Below, one piece after another: positions 38,931 through 50,212 of a stretch of DNA of 64,000 bases; position 1 is the stretch's first letter; each line of letters begins with the position of its first letter. The notes beneath the pieces were generated by a model. That model was not told the DNA's origin and did not search any database. It saw only the letters and a program-made list of their open reading frames with translations. Made by a program: the position numbers and the translations under genes. Where the stretch lies: contig OY755237.1 of assembly GCA_963576725.1 (NCBI GenBank), positions 67,510,972 to 67,574,971 on the forward strand, in the 5' to 3' direction. The stretch comes from Azorinus chamasolen (lineage: Eukaryota; Mollusca; Bivalvia; Cardiida; Solecurtidae).

Positions 38931-41900
38931 GTTTCTTATTCCCGGTTCCTTATTCAAAATGACTAATATAATTGAATCAGTATTTGGATGTGAAGTTAGT
39001 TACTTATTCCCGGTTCGTTATTCAGAATAACGAAAATAATCGAATAAGTAACGGGATGTGAAGTTAGTTACTTATTCCCGGTTCGTCATTCAGAACAACG
39101 AAAATAATCGAATAAGTAACGGGATGTGAAGTTAGCTACTTATTCCCGGTTCGTTATTCAGAATAACGAAAATATCGAATAAGTAACGGGATGTGAAGTT
39201 GGCTACTTATTCCCGGTTCGTTATTCAGAATAACGAAAATAATCGAATAAGTAACGGGATGTGAAGTTAGTTACTTATTCCCGGTTCGTCATTCAGAACA
39301 ACGAAAATAATCGAATAAGTAACTGGATGTGAAGTTAGCTACCTATTCCCGGTTCGTTATTCATAAAAACGAAAATTATCGAATAAGTAACTGGATGTGA
39401 AGTTAGCTACTTATTCCCGGTTCGTTATTCAAAATAACGAAAATAATTGAATAAGTAACGGGATGTGAAGTTAGCTACTTATTCCCGGTTCCTTATTCAA
39501 AATAACGAATATAATTGAATAAGTAACGGGATGTGAAGTTAGTTACTTATTCCCGGTTCGTTATTCGGAACAACGAAAATAATCGAATAAGTAACGGGAT
39601 GTGAAGTTAGCTACTTATTCCCGGTTCGTTATTCACAAAAACGAAAATAATCGAATAAGTAACGGGATGTGAAGTTAGCTACTTATTCCCGGTTCGTCAT
39701 TCACAAAAACGACAATAATCGAATAAGTAACTGGACGTGAACTTGGCTACTTATTCCCGGTTCGTTATTCAAAATAACGAAAATAATCGAATAAGTAACG
39801 GGATGTGCAGTTAGCTACTTATTCCCGGTTCGTTATTCAGAGCAACGAAAATAATCGAATAAGTAACGGGATGTGAAGTTAGCTACTTATTCCCGGTTCG
39901 TTATTCAGAATAACGAAAATAATCGAATAAGTAACGGGATGTGAAGTTAGTTACTTATTCCCGGTTCGTCATTCAGAATAACGAAAATAATCGAATAAGT
40001 AACGGGATGTGAAGTTAGTTACTTATTCCCGGTTCGTCATTCAGAACAACGAAAATAATCGAATAAGTAACGGGATGTGAAGTTAGCTACTTATTCCCGG
40101 TTCGTTATTCAGAATAACGAAAATAGTCGAATAGGTAACGGGATGTGAAGTTGGCTACTTATTCCCGGTTCGTTATTCACAAAAACGAAAATAATCGAAT
40201 AAGTAACTGGATGTGATGTTAGCTACTTATTCCCGGTTCGTTATTCACAAAAACGAAAATAATCGAATAAGTAACGGGATGTGAAGTTAGCTACTTATTC
40301 CCGGTTCGTTATTCAAAATATCGAAAATAATTGAATAAGTAACGGGATGTGAAGTTAGCTGCTTATTCCCGGTTCCTTATTCAAAATAACGAAAAATATT
40401 TGAATAAGTACCGGGATGTGAAGTTAGCTACTTATTCCCGGTTCGTTATTCACAAAAACGAAAATAATCGAATAAGTAACGGGATGTAAAGTTAGCTACT
40501 TATTCCCGGTTCGTTATTCAGAACAACGAAAATAATCGAATAAGTAACGGGATGTGAAGTTGGCTACTTATTCCCGGTTCGTTATTCAGAACGAAAATAA
40601 TCGAATAAGTAACGGGATGTGAAGTTAGCTACTTATTCCCGGTTCCTTATTCAAAATAACGAAAATAATCGAATAAGTAACGGGATGTGAAGTTAGCTAC
40701 TTATTCCCGGTTCGTTATTCGGAACAACGAAAATAATCGAATAAGTAACGGGATGTGAAGTTAGCTGCTTATTCCCGGTTCCTTATTCAAAATAACGAAC
40801 AATATTTGAATAAGTAACGGGATGTGAAGTTAGCTACTTATTCCCGGTTCGTTATTCACAAAAACGAAAATAATCGAATAAGAAACGGGATGTGAAGTTA
40901 GCTACTTATTCCCGGTTCGTTATTCACAAAAACGACAATAATCGAATAAGTAACTGGACGTGAAGTTGGCTACTTATTCCCGGTTCCTTATTCAAAATAA
41001 CGAAAATAATTGAATAAATAACGGGATGTGAAATTAGCTACTTATTCCCGGTTCGTTATTCAGAGCAACGAAAATAATCGAATAAGTAACGGGATGTGAA
41101 GTTGGCTACTTATTCCCGGTTCGTTATTCAGAATAACGAAAATAATCGAATAAGTAACGGGATGTGAAGTTAGTTACTTATTCCCGGTTCGTCATTCAGA
41201 ACAACGAAAATAATCGAATAAGTAACTGGATGTGATGGTAGCTACCTATTCCCGGTTCATTATTCACAAAAACGAAAATAATCGAATAAGTAACGGGATG
41301 TGAAGTTAGTTACTTATTCCCGGTTCGTCATTCAGAACAACGAAAATAATCGAATAAGTAACGGGATGTGAAGTTAGCTACTTATTCCCGGTTCGTTATT
41401 CAGAATAACGAAAATATCGAATAAGTAACGGGATGTGAAGTTGGCTACTTATTCCCGGTTCGTTATTCAGAATAACGAAAATAATCGAATAAGTAACGGG
41501 ATGTGAAGTTAGTTACTTATTCCCGGTTCGTCATTCAGAACAACGAAAATAATCGAATAAGTAACTGGATGTGAAGTTAGCTACCTATTCCCGGTTCGTT
41601 ATTCATAAAAACGAAAATTATCGAATAAGTAACTGGATGTGAAGTTAGCTACTTATTCCCGGTTCGTTATTCAAAATAACGAAAATAATTGAATAAGTAA
41701 CGGGATGTGAAGTTAGCTACTTATTCCCGGTTCCTTATTCAAAATAACGAATATAATTGAATAAGTAACGGGATGTGAAGTTGGTTACTTATTCCCGGTT
41801 CGTTATTCGGAACAACGAAAATAATCGAATAAGTAACGGGATGTGAAGTTAGCTACTTATTCCCGGTTCGTTATTCACAAAAACGAAAATAATCGAATAA

Positions 41901-44100
41901 GTAACGGGATGTGAAGTTAGCTACTTATTCCCGGTTCGTCATTCACAAAAACGACAATAATCGAATAAGTAACTGGACGTGAAGTTGGCTACTTATTCCC
42001 GGTTCGTTATTCAAAATAACGAAAATAATCGAATAAGTAACGGGATGTGCAGTTAGCTACTTATTCCCGGTTCGTTATTCAGAGCAACGAAAATAATCGA
42101 ATAAGTAACGGGATGTGAAGTTAGCTACTTATTCCCGGTTCGTTATTCAGAATAACGAAAATAATCGAATAAGTAACGGGATGTGAAGTTAGTTACTTAT
42201 TCCCGGTTCGTCATTCAGAATAACGAAAATAATCGAATAAGTAACGGGATGTGAAGTTAGTTACTTATTCCCGGTTCGTCATTCAGAACAACGAAAATAA
42301 TCGAATAAGTAACGGGATGTGAAGTTAGCTACTTATTCCCGGTTCGTTATTCAGAATAACGAAAATAGTCGAATAGGTAACGGGATGTGAAGTTGGCTAC
42401 TTATTCCCGGTTCGTTATTCACAAAAACGAAAATAATCGAATAAGTAACTGGATGTGATGTTAGCTACTTATTCCCGGTTCGTTATTCACAAAAACGAAA
42501 ATAATCGAATAAGTAACGGGATGTGAAGTTAGCTACTTATTCCCGGTTCGTTATTCAAAATATCGAAAATAATTGAATAAGTAACGGGATGTGAAGTTAG
42601 CTGCTTATTCCCGGTTCCTTATTCAAAATAACGAAAAATATTTGAATAAGTACCGGGATGTGAAGTTAGCTACTTATTCCCGGTTCGTTATTCACAAAAA
42701 CGAAAATAATCGAATAAGTAACGGGATGTAAAGTTAGCTACTTATTCCCGGTTCGTTATTCAGAACAACGAAAATAATCGAATAAGTAACGGGATGTGAA
42801 GTTGGCTACTTATTCCCGGTTCGTTATTCAGAACGAAAATAATCGAATAAGTAACGGGATGTGAAGTTAGCTACTTATTCCCGGTTCCTTATTCAAAATA
42901 ACGAAAATAATCGAATAAGTAACGGGATGTGAAGTTAGCTACTTATTCCCGGTTCGTTATTCGGAACAACGAAAATAATCGAATAAGTAACGGGATGTGA
43001 AGTTAGCTGCTTATTCCCGGTTCCTTATTCAAAATAACGAACAATATTTGAATAAGTAACGGGATGTGAAGTTAGCTACTTATTCCCGGTTCGTTATTCA
43101 CAAAAACGAAAATAATCGAATAAGAAGCGGGATGTGAAGTTAGCTACTTATTCCCGGTTCGTTATTCACAAAAACGACAATAATCGAATAAGTAACTGGA
43201 CGTGAAGTTGGCTACTTATTCCCGGTTCCTTATTCAAAATAACGAAAATAATTGAATAAATAACGGGATGTGAAATTAGCTACTTATTCCCGGTTCGTTA
43301 TTCAGAGCAACGAAAATAATCGAATAAGTAACGGGATGTGAAGTTGGCTACTTATTCCCGGTTCGTTATTCAGAATAACGAAAATAATCGAATAAGTAAC
43401 GGGATGTGAAGTTAGTTACTTATTCCCGGTTCGTCATTCAGAACAACGAAAATAATCGAATAAGTAACTGGATGTGATGGTAGCTACCTATTCCAGGTTC
43501 ATTATTCACAAAAACGAAAATAATCGAATAAGTAACGGGATGTGAAGTTAGCTACTTATTCCCGGTTCGTTATTCAAAATAACGAAAATAATTGAATAAA
43601 TAACGGGATGTGAAATTAGCTACTTATTCCCGGTTCGTTATTCAGAGCAACGAAAATAATCGAATAAGTAACGGGATGTGAAGTTGGCTACTTATTCCCG
43701 GTTCGTTATTCAGAATAACGAAAATAATCGAATAAGTAACGGGATGTGAAGTTAGTTACTTATTCCCGGTTCGTCATTCAGAACAACGAAAATAATCGAA
43801 TAAGTAACTGGATGTGATGGTAGCTACCTATTCCCGGTTCATTATTCACAAAAACGAAAATAATCGAATAAGTAACGGGATGTGAAGTTAGCTACTTATT
43901 CCCGGTTCGTTATTCAAAATAACGAAAATAATTGAATAAGTAACGGGATGTGAAGTTAGCTACTTATTCCCGGTTCGTTATTCAGAATAACGAATATAAT
44001 TGAATAAGGAACTTGGTGTGAAGTTAGCTACTTATTCCCGGTTCGTTATTCACAAAAACGAAAACAGTCGAATAAGTAACGGACTGTGAAGTTAGCTACT
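38931..44100 (-). repeat. Right array of 68-bp monomers (about 76 copies)
   Basis: Reverse orientation to the left array. Rare variant monomers recur at an offset of exactly 2242 bp (39171/41413, 39801/42043, 40121/42363), so about 39,010-41,290 and 41,250-43,540 are two copies of a 33-monomer block. The last part repeats a 5-monomer block at 340 bp (43261/43601, 43471/43811). Confidence 0.92.
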
Positions 44101-44176
44101 TGTTTGCTTTTGAACATTCACAATCCATTGAATGTCGAACTGGGAACAAGGAACAAGTAGCCAACTTCACGGACAT
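44101..44176 (-). repeat. Right terminal cap of the foldback
   Basis: Reverse complement of the left cap with one difference (AAAAGC for ATAGC context). Confidence 0.8.
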
Positions 44177-44185
44177 ACTTTATTA
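44177..44185. repeat. Right 9-bp flanking duplication
   Basis: ACTTTATTA, identical to 31980-31988. Confidence 0.85.
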
Positions 44186-44239
44186 AGTTATTATCGATTC
44201 GTCGAGATGTTTGTTTTTCTTTTTTGCCAAATATTTAAA

Positions 44240-44415
44240 ATCTGTTCTATGTTCATTCCAAATTTCAATATGTACGGAATATTCAAGGACACAATAGCTA
44301 TAATGAAATATGTAAAGTGGACCATTGTAGCCATTTTAAACAGTAAAGATACTGATCTATCAATTTTCATTAGCAAACAGAGTAGACCCTGGCTTTTCTT
44401 CTCCTTTGCAAACAG
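44240..44415 (+). mobile_element. PAL-E1, hairpin truncated
   Basis: CTGTTCTATGTTCATTCCAA and ATTTCAATATGTACGGAATA, to GCAAACAGAGTAGACCCTGG; then CTCCTTTGCAAACAGAC without the right arm. Confidence 0.7.
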
Positions 44416-44416
44416 A

Positions 44417-44656
44417 CTTCAGTAGAACCCTCTAAACCGATCTTCGAAAATTTCTTCGAATACCGGACGTTCTTTGAAATTCAATTTCATATACATATCC
44501 TTGAAGACAGGTGGCAACTCAATGCAGTGTGAATGTCATGCAGAAAGCTCCGATAGGAACTTTCAGCATGACCTTCACCCTGCATTAAGTAACTACCTGC
44601 CTAAAAGTGTCTATTTTTTTCTCTTTTACAATTCCGGTTTAGAGGGATTTTACTAT
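44417..44656 (+). mobile_element. PAL-A element with internal duplication at its left end
   Basis: AGTAGAACCCTCTAAACCGA, then CTTCGAAAATTTCTTCGAAT and ACCGGACGTTC. The hairpin centre is GCTCCGATAGGAAC. The right end is AGAGGGATTTTACTATA. Confidence 0.75.
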
Positions 44657-44943
44657 AGACACATATCAGACGTCTCCTGTAGGGCCCATCTGATTAGGGT
44701 CTGCTCTTTTTGCTAATGGTATAACATATGTATTACATTGTATTCTACAGTTTCTGTCATCAACATACAAGTTTTTGGCTCTGCAGGAACTGTAGAATCA
44801 CGTATATGTGTAAGCTCATAAGCACATGGAGCAGACCCTAATCAGACCGTCTCCTACAGTCTGTAAACAGCCGCCCGATCTGGGTCTACTCTGGTTACAA
44901 AGGGTATAAATAGGCGTATATATAAAGTTAGGTAGAGGGTTAA
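44657..44943. mobile_element. Two PAL-E2 pieces in opposite orientation
   Basis: 44657-44770 is the right part of a minus E2 (GATTAGGGTCTGCTCTTTTT). 44775-44943 is the right part of a plus E2 with a damaged centre (ACCGTCTCCTACAGTCTGTA), ending AGAGGGTTAA. Confidence 0.6.
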
Positions 44944-45031
44944 TGTTATGAAAAATCTCTATAAGAATGTCCTTCGTGTTCTTACCATTACATGTATTTG
45001 ATGTTCATGGTAATTATCGAATTAAAATATG

Positions 45032-45405
45032 TTAACCATTTCCTACATACAGTAAAATCCCGCTAATGCGACCACCTAAAAGAGGCATAATTCTGGGTTG
45101 TAGAGGCAGGTGGTAGCTTGATGCAGGACAAACGTAATGCAGAAAGCTCCCAGAGGAGCTTTCTGCATTACCTTTGTCCTGCATTAAGCAACCACCTGCT
45201 TATAAAGACAGCCATGTTTATTCATTAAGTGGTCGCATTAGAGGGGCTCTACTGTAATTATAAATGCCCCTTTCACGCCTTTGCTAACATAGTAGAATTA
45301 GATCAGACAGCTCATGTAGGGGCCGTCTTATCGGGGTCTGCACTGCTTGATTATGAAATTATAACAGACCTGACTCTACAGTGTCTACTAATACCCTTTA
45401 CTCCA
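45032..45405 (-). mobile_element. PAL-E2 hosting a PAL-B
   Basis: TTAACCATTTCCTACA at the left stops at TA 45048. TAAATGCCCCTTTCACGCCT, the hairpin (centre GCTCATGTAGGGGC) and CCCTTTACTCCA follow at 45257-45405. Confidence 0.65.
45048..45256 (+). mobile_element. PAL-B nested in PAL-E2
   Basis: TA flanks. The hairpin has over 40-bp arms around GCTCCCAGAGGAGC. The ends are CAGTAAAATCCCGCTAATGC / CGCATTAGAGGGGCTCTACT. Confidence 0.88.
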
Positions 45406-45407
45406 TA

Positions 45408-45669
45408 TTAACCCTTTCCCTCATATAAACGTGTTTTCACTCATTTGCAAACAGAGTAGACCCAGATCAGACGGCTCCTATAGGAGCCGTCTGATCAGGG
45501 TCTGCTCTGTTTGCTAAAGGATCTTGAAATGAAATTTGAAATATATGTTTCTTTAATATATAAAATGGCTAAAATACTCCATCTTCCATACTGGATAATA
45601 ATTTTTTTGTTGATGAATATTCAGTAGGTAATAAAATTTGAAATAAACACAGAACAGGGAAAGAGTTAA
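45408..45669 (-). mobile_element. PAL-E1 element (complete)
   Basis: TTAA on both sides. A hairpin centred on GCTCCTATAGGAGC differs only at the family's two fixed mismatch positions. The tail has GTAGGTAATAAAATTTGAAA. Confidence 0.92.
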
Positions 45670-45876
45670 TACGCCTTTCTATACCTTTGCAAATGATCAG
45701 ACTGCTACTGTAGGAGCCATCTGATCAGGATCTGCTCTGTTTGCTTATGGTACAACACAGATATGATTCTACATCTTCTACCAACACCAGAACATCCTGT
45801 ATCCATGTGTTATAACAAATAATCTAAGCATGACGTCATATTTTTCACATGGATATTCATGGAGTAAAGGGTTTAA
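45666..45876 (-). mobile_element. PAL-E2 abutting PAL-E1
   Basis: Shares TTAA 45666-45669. The left hairpin arm is deleted (TTTGCAAATGATCAGACTGC). The tail ends GGAGTAAAGGGTTTAA. Confidence 0.75.
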
Positions 45877-46325
45877 CTAAAGGGTAAATGTTAATGTCAT
45901 GAACTAGAAACTGACCATTTTAAGACATCCGGTATGAGGTCAGCTCTAATATCAATAGCGATTTGTCACATTTCCGATGACGTTTCAGATCTAGACGTCA
46001 ATATAATCATATTATCTTACTTATCTCATCTACAATGTGCGTAAGTGTGCGCACTGAAAGAAATTATACAATATATCATATAAACATTACATATGGTGTC
46101 ACCTTTGATTTACCTTTGTTGACGCGATGCTATCTGCCATATAAACAACCAACAAAGGTGTTTTGAAAATATCTCCACAAAGATTAATCGACTCTCAATG
46201 ATAGATAAAAAATATTTACAAACACATGACGTATTGTTTTGTGCGGTGATATATTGGCCTGGAGGCATCAAAGGCTCTGTAGAATTAGATATCTAAAAAT
46301 TAGTAGCAGACACCAAACATGTGGC
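45877..46325. other. Apparently single-copy DNA, no gene recognised
   Basis: Contains GATGACGTTTCAGATC and AGACGTCAAT but no frame of note. Confidence 0.4.
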
Positions 46326-46533
46326 TACAGTAAAACCTCTCTTTAACGACCACTAAATTAAATCAAGTATTTTGTGTTAAAGGCACGTGGTTGCTTAAAG
46401 CATGGTGAAAGTAAATCAGAACGCTCCTATAGGAGCGTTCTGTTTTACTTTCACCTTGCTTTAAACAGCCACCTGTCCTCAATACAAACTAATTAACACA
46501 ATTTAGTGGCCATTATAGAGAGGTTTTACTGTA
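46326..46533 (+). mobile_element. PAL-C miniature element
   Basis: TA flanks. Hairpin around GCTCCTATAGGAGC with one or two mismatches (AAATCAGAAC / GTTCTGTTTT). Confidence 0.9.
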
Positions 46534-46651
46534 TTATTCAATTTTTTAAAAGTGCAACAGGTGTGTAAGTGGGTCCTCTCAGCATAACTGGCATTTTCAA
46601 ATCTCATAGAAATAAACTACGTAGAACTCGACTGCGTCTGGGTATACAGAA

Positions 46652-46748
46652 GAACCTGCCTATCGCGACCATATAATGAATGAACGTGGGTGTATGTAAG
46701 GGCAGGTGGTTGTTTAATGCGGGACGAAAGTGCCGTCACCTGTCGTAA
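46652..46748 (+). mobile_element. PAL-D left half, truncated by PAL-E1
   Basis: ACAGAAGAACCTGCCTATCG and GGTGGTTGTTTAATGCGGGA; it stops at GTCGTAA where the E1 begins. Confidence 0.6.
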
Positions 46749-46991
46749 CTCTTTGCCTGTTCTATACATGTACATGTATTTAGTCTAAGTTTCAATACCT
46801 ACTGAATATTCATAGACAAAAAAGTTATAATGACACATGGAAGGTAGAACCCTGCAGCCATTGTAGAAGTTTTCAGTTCCATTAGCAAACAGAGCAGACC
46901 CTGATCAGACGGCTCTTATAGGAGCCGTCTGTTCTTGGTCTTCTCTGCTGGAAAATGCGTGAACACGAGTTTATATAAAGGAAAGGGTTAA
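46745..46991 (+). mobile_element. PAL-E1 element
   Basis: Left flank GTAA, right TTAA 46988-46991. The hairpin centre is GCTCTTATAGGAGC and the right arm is shortened (CTCTGCTGG). Confidence 0.82.
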
Positions 46992-47301
46992 CCTTCCTTG
47001 TATTAAATTTCCCTGTTGAATAATCGTGTAAGAAATAATGGTCTCATGAATATTTATTAACTGCTTAGCGGGATAAGGGCGTTATGGTGTTCAGTCCATG
47101 TAACCGAAACGTAACGATGTCACTAAAACATGATACAGGACCGAGTCTTGGTATTTATGTAACAGCTATAAAACTATCATATTCTATTATATTAATTGTT
47201 TATAAAACAAACAATTTAACAGTTTACTTCATTAATATTCATGTAAGGGACAATGCTACCACGAATATCAATTGGATGATAGAGGGTGATAAAGGGTTAA
47301 C
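46988..47301 (+). mobile_element. Two PAL-E2 left parts
   Basis: 46988-47075 has GTAAGAAATAATGGTCTCAT. 47218-47301 has TAATATTCATGTAAGGGACA and the end GATAAAGGGTTAA. No hairpins remain. Confidence 0.5.
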
Positions 47302-47351
47302 ATGTATGCCAGGTACATATTAGTATAAGAACCATGGTAAAAATATTCGTT

Positions 47352-47424
47352 TGGAGAATCCGGGTATCGATCCCGGTACCTCTCACATGCTAAGCGAGCG
47401 CTCTACCACTTGAGCTAATTCCCC
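47352..47424 (-). tRNA. tRNA-Ala (AGC)
   Basis: Identical to the reference and the only copy right of the foldback. The minus-strand 3' flank AACGAATATTTTTACC is a terminator. The 5' side has a diverged U-unit trace (GTGTATCAATTTGACAA). Confidence 0.96.
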
Positions 47425-47569
47425 GCCTGTACATCTGTCTATAGTGTATCAATTTGACAACTGTTCGCTCAGATGTACCCGTATACATTCTCGGAGCTTT
47501 ATTCGCACAGACTTGGAAATAATGAAAATCCAGACCATTATTTTAGTTCTGCATTAAGATACACTATTC

Positions 47570-47800
47570 GTTTATCAGACACGCATTTTCACACATTTGC
47601 AAATAGAGTAGACCTAGGTCAGACAGCTCCTACAGGAGCTGTGTGATTGGTGTCTGCTCTGTTTACTTATGAAATCATACATATTTGTTTCTACAGATTC
47701 TGCCACAGTGCAGTTCTCTTGTCCATAATACAGCTTATAAAAGTTAAAGTACTACTGTTCATACAGTAATTATTTTTTATGTGGGTATTCACCAGGTACC
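47570..47800 (-). mobile_element. PAL-E2 element, ends decayed
   Basis: TTTGCAAATAGAGTAGACCT ... GTGTCTGCTCTGTTTACTTA, centre GCTCCTACAGGAGC. Confidence 0.75.
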
Positions 47801-47844
47801 CATATTTATTCATTTTATGACTCCTCTAGAGAGGTTGTACTTGG

Positions 47845-47946
47845 TCTGTGTATTGTAAACTGTGTATCGGAGACCATGCTTTGGAATGTGTATTACAGAC
47901 TGTGTGTTGCAGACTATGCATTGGAAACTGTGTATTGGAATCTGCT
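47845..47946 (+). repeat. Minisatellite of 14-17-bp CTGTGTATTGGAA units
   Basis: About seven imperfect units (CTGTGTATTGTAAA, CTGTGTATCGGAGA, ... CTGTGTATTGGAAT). It is bracketed by CCTCTAGAGAGG on the left and TTAGAGGGG on the right. Confidence 0.65.
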
Positions 47947-47966
47947 TAGAGGGGTCCATGAACAAC

Positions 47967-48201
47967 ATTTTCCTTTATTTAAACGCCTTTTCACGCATTT
48001 GCAAACAGAGTAGACCCAGACCAGACTGCTGTTATAGGATCAGAGTCTGCTATGTTTGCTTATCATGTACTATAGATCTGGTTCAACAGTTTCTTCCTGA
48101 GCCAAAACATCCTGTGTAAATTTGCCAATGTAAAAGCTCCGCTAATAAATATTCATGATGTCATTATTTCTTACATGCATATTCAACAGGGAACGTGTTA
48201 A
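47967..48201 (-). mobile_element. PAL-E2 element
   Basis: GCAAACAGAGTAGACCCAGA then a shortened centre (CTGTTATAGGATC) and AGAGTCTGCTATGTTTGCTT. The end is GGGAACGTGTTAA. Confidence 0.75.
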
Positions 48202-48275
48202 AGGTCTCACCAGAGATACTATAATTATACTGTTTTTATAAAACCTTACCCCTGATAGTAATTATCGTATCTACA

Positions 48276-48691
48276 TACAGTAAAAGCTCTTCAAACCGGA
48301 CGCACATATTAATATCAATGTCGGTCTAAGGACGTGCATAGTTATCGGTCTATAAGGTATGTAGCAGCTTAACCCATTACCTCATAGGCTATTTATAGAT
48401 ACAACCTCTTCGAATAAATCTACCGAAAAGGAGCATTAACTAGGGAAAATGATTTTCTTTAGAATTTTGTAGTTTGAAACCATTGTGATAAATAGAGCAT
48501 TTGCTCCTACAGGAGCAAATGCTCTATTTATCACAATGATTTCACAAAATGTTTTTACAGAGTCTTCAGAAGTCGCCAATATGAGGGAATGAGTTGTCAT
48601 GCATGACTTTCATCCTGCATTAAGCTGCTACCTGTTTGAAAGACCGGCATTGATACTGATTTGAAAGTCTAATTAAGAGAGGTTTATTGTA
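48276..48691 (+). mobile_element. PAL-A interrupted by PAL-F
   Basis: The left part CAGTAAAAGCTCTTCAAACC to GTAGCAGC ends at TTAA 48369. The right part GCATGACTTTCATCCTGCAT to GAGAGGTTTATTGTA resumes at 48598. The target is the TTAA in the PAL-A hairpin (GCAGCTTAATGCAGG). Confidence 0.8.
48369..48597 (+). mobile_element. PAL-F nested in PAL-A hairpin
   Basis: 229 bp, left TTAA, right flank TTGT. A near-perfect hairpin is centred on GCTCCTACAGGAGC. Confidence 0.9.
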
Positions 48692-49308
48692 GTACTGTAG
48701 TAGTCTTGCGTGTACAACATAGCTGGTGTTTAGCATTATTTAGTTAAATAGTTATTTACTAAAAGTCCGTTTTAAAGAGGTTTCATTTTGAAAGGGTCAT
48801 TTATCAGTCATCGTCTTCGTCATCTCTCGGACAACACCGAATACATAAGGACAACGGTAAACATGAACATATCTCCCTCAAATGGCCGAAAAGTATGTAA
48901 CCTGTAAATGTTTCGGCTTTCTATTTCGCAAAACTGATCATATATTTATAATTTGCACCGCGATAAAAGTTTCTGATCCAGATTAATTTCATACTTCTAC
49001 ATCTGTTTTGGATAAATGTATTTTCATAAATAAAAAAACGCGTTTACTTGAACTCACACAAAGGATGACAGAAAGGGACATCTATTTGTCTTGGATAGAA
49101 TGACTGACGTAAAACTATGCTTACCTTACATGAAAGCAAATATTTACAGAGTCGTTTCTTTATTTCCTACATTCTTGTTCTTACATACAGTTTATTCACC
49201 CCTGATGTTACCTGAAACTGATTGGACCTGGGTAATGAACGGAGTAATCAAAGAATAGAAAAACTTGTACCCAAGAAATAATGATATGTTAATTACACAC
49301 TTTTAATA
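48692..49308. other. Apparently single-copy DNA, no gene recognised
   Basis: The first 60 bp resemble 29875-29930, indicating a shared flank of two PAL-A copies. The remainder has no repeat or frame of note. Confidence 0.45.
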
Positions 49309-49516
49309 TACGGTAAAATCCCTATAAACCGGACATTCAAATTAGCATACATATCGGTCTTGGAGCAAGTGACAGCTTAATGCAGAGTGAAAGTCATGCA
49401 AGAAAGCTCCTCTAGGAGCTTTCTGCATGCATTTCACTCTGTATTAAGCAGCCACCTGTCTAAACTTATTTAAATTCTTCTCTATTAGAATTCCGGTTTA
49501 GGTTTTTTTTACTCTA
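49309..49516 (+). mobile_element. PAL-A miniature element
   Basis: ACGGTAAAATCCCTATAAAC at the left. A hairpin is centred on GCTCCTCTAGGAGC, with one extra A in GCAAGAAAGC of the left arm. The right end is decayed to TTTTTTACTCTA. Confidence 0.85.
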
Positions 49517-49702
49517 GATGTGTTTCGGGGTCTCATCAAGATTCAAACTGTTTGACACTCTGATGCCGGATTTTGAAAAGGTATTGTGGAAAAACATACA
49601 TTTAGAATAAGTAAAGAAAACGTGTTTGAAGACGAACGTTACTATGTGTTAAAGGGGTACACTAAGAAAGCTTGAACAATTGCAGAAAGTAATATACGAT
49701 TC

Positions 49703-49953
49703 TTAAACCTTTCCCTCATATAAACGTGTTTTCACGCACTTGCAAACAGAGTAGACCCAGATCAGACGGCTCCTATAGGAGCCGTCTGATCAGGGTCTGC
49801 TCTGTTTGCTCTTGGAATTTGATAGATCGGTTTCTTTAGTTTCTAAAATGGCTACAATGCTCCAACTTCCCGTATTTCATTATAACTATTTTGTCCATGA
49901 ATATTCATTTGGTATTGGAATTTGTAATAAACATAGAACAGGGAAAGGGTTAA
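49703..49953 (-). mobile_element. PAL-E1 element (complete)
   Basis: 251 bp, TTAA on both sides. The hairpin at 49743-49810 has centre GCTCCTATAGGAGC. Confidence 0.92.
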
Positions 49954-50044
49954 ACGGCTTAGATCTTGGTCAGGGGTGCTCAGTCACTCAGCCTTGGGTC
50001 AGAATTCAGCGTTTCTGAATACTATTTCTGACGGACTTTTTAAG

Positions 50045-50212
50045 CACTCTGAGCTACATTTAAGGGTGCGCACCCAAATACTAAAATCGTCATTTCTCCA
50101 CCAAACCCTATACTGTGACGGTATAGGGTTTGTTGGAGAAATAAAATAGCTATTATTGAAAATGTTTTAATTTACGCATCTTATCTAGACCTCTGAGCAC
50201 TTTAAAGTGCTT
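50045..50212. repeat. PAL-L palindrome with shared flank
   Basis: TTCTCCACCAAACCCTATAC and GTATAGGGTTTGTTGGAGAA form a hairpin at 50096-50142 with a 7-nt loop. The following GTTTTAATTTACGCATCTTA recurs at 61210-61230. A half-arm occurs at 23229-23251. Confidence 0.65.

Larger units (their letters stand above)
31989..44176. mobile_element. 12.2-kb foldback-type element
   Basis: It begins ATGTCCGTGAAGTTGGCTAC and ends with its reverse complement; the outer ~130 bp of the two ends differ at two positions only. Each arm is a tandem array of a 68-bp monomer in opposite orientation. The centre (35546-38930) has no recognisable transposase and carries older PAL elements. By established knowledge, Drosophila Foldback elements have inverted arms made of tandem repeats and 9-bp target duplications, which is the same design. 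It is non-autonomous as seen here. Confidence 0.88.

Noticed and set aside
32069..44100. Regular repeats with an apparent spacer, CRISPR-like at first sight
   Set aside because: The whole 68-bp unit is conserved without unique spacers, the context is eukaryotic, and no cas gene exists; it is a satellite-like array in a foldback element.
44132..44425. 97-codon plus-strand frame
   Set aside because: Crosses the foldback terminus, its target duplication and a PAL-E1; it cannot be one gene.
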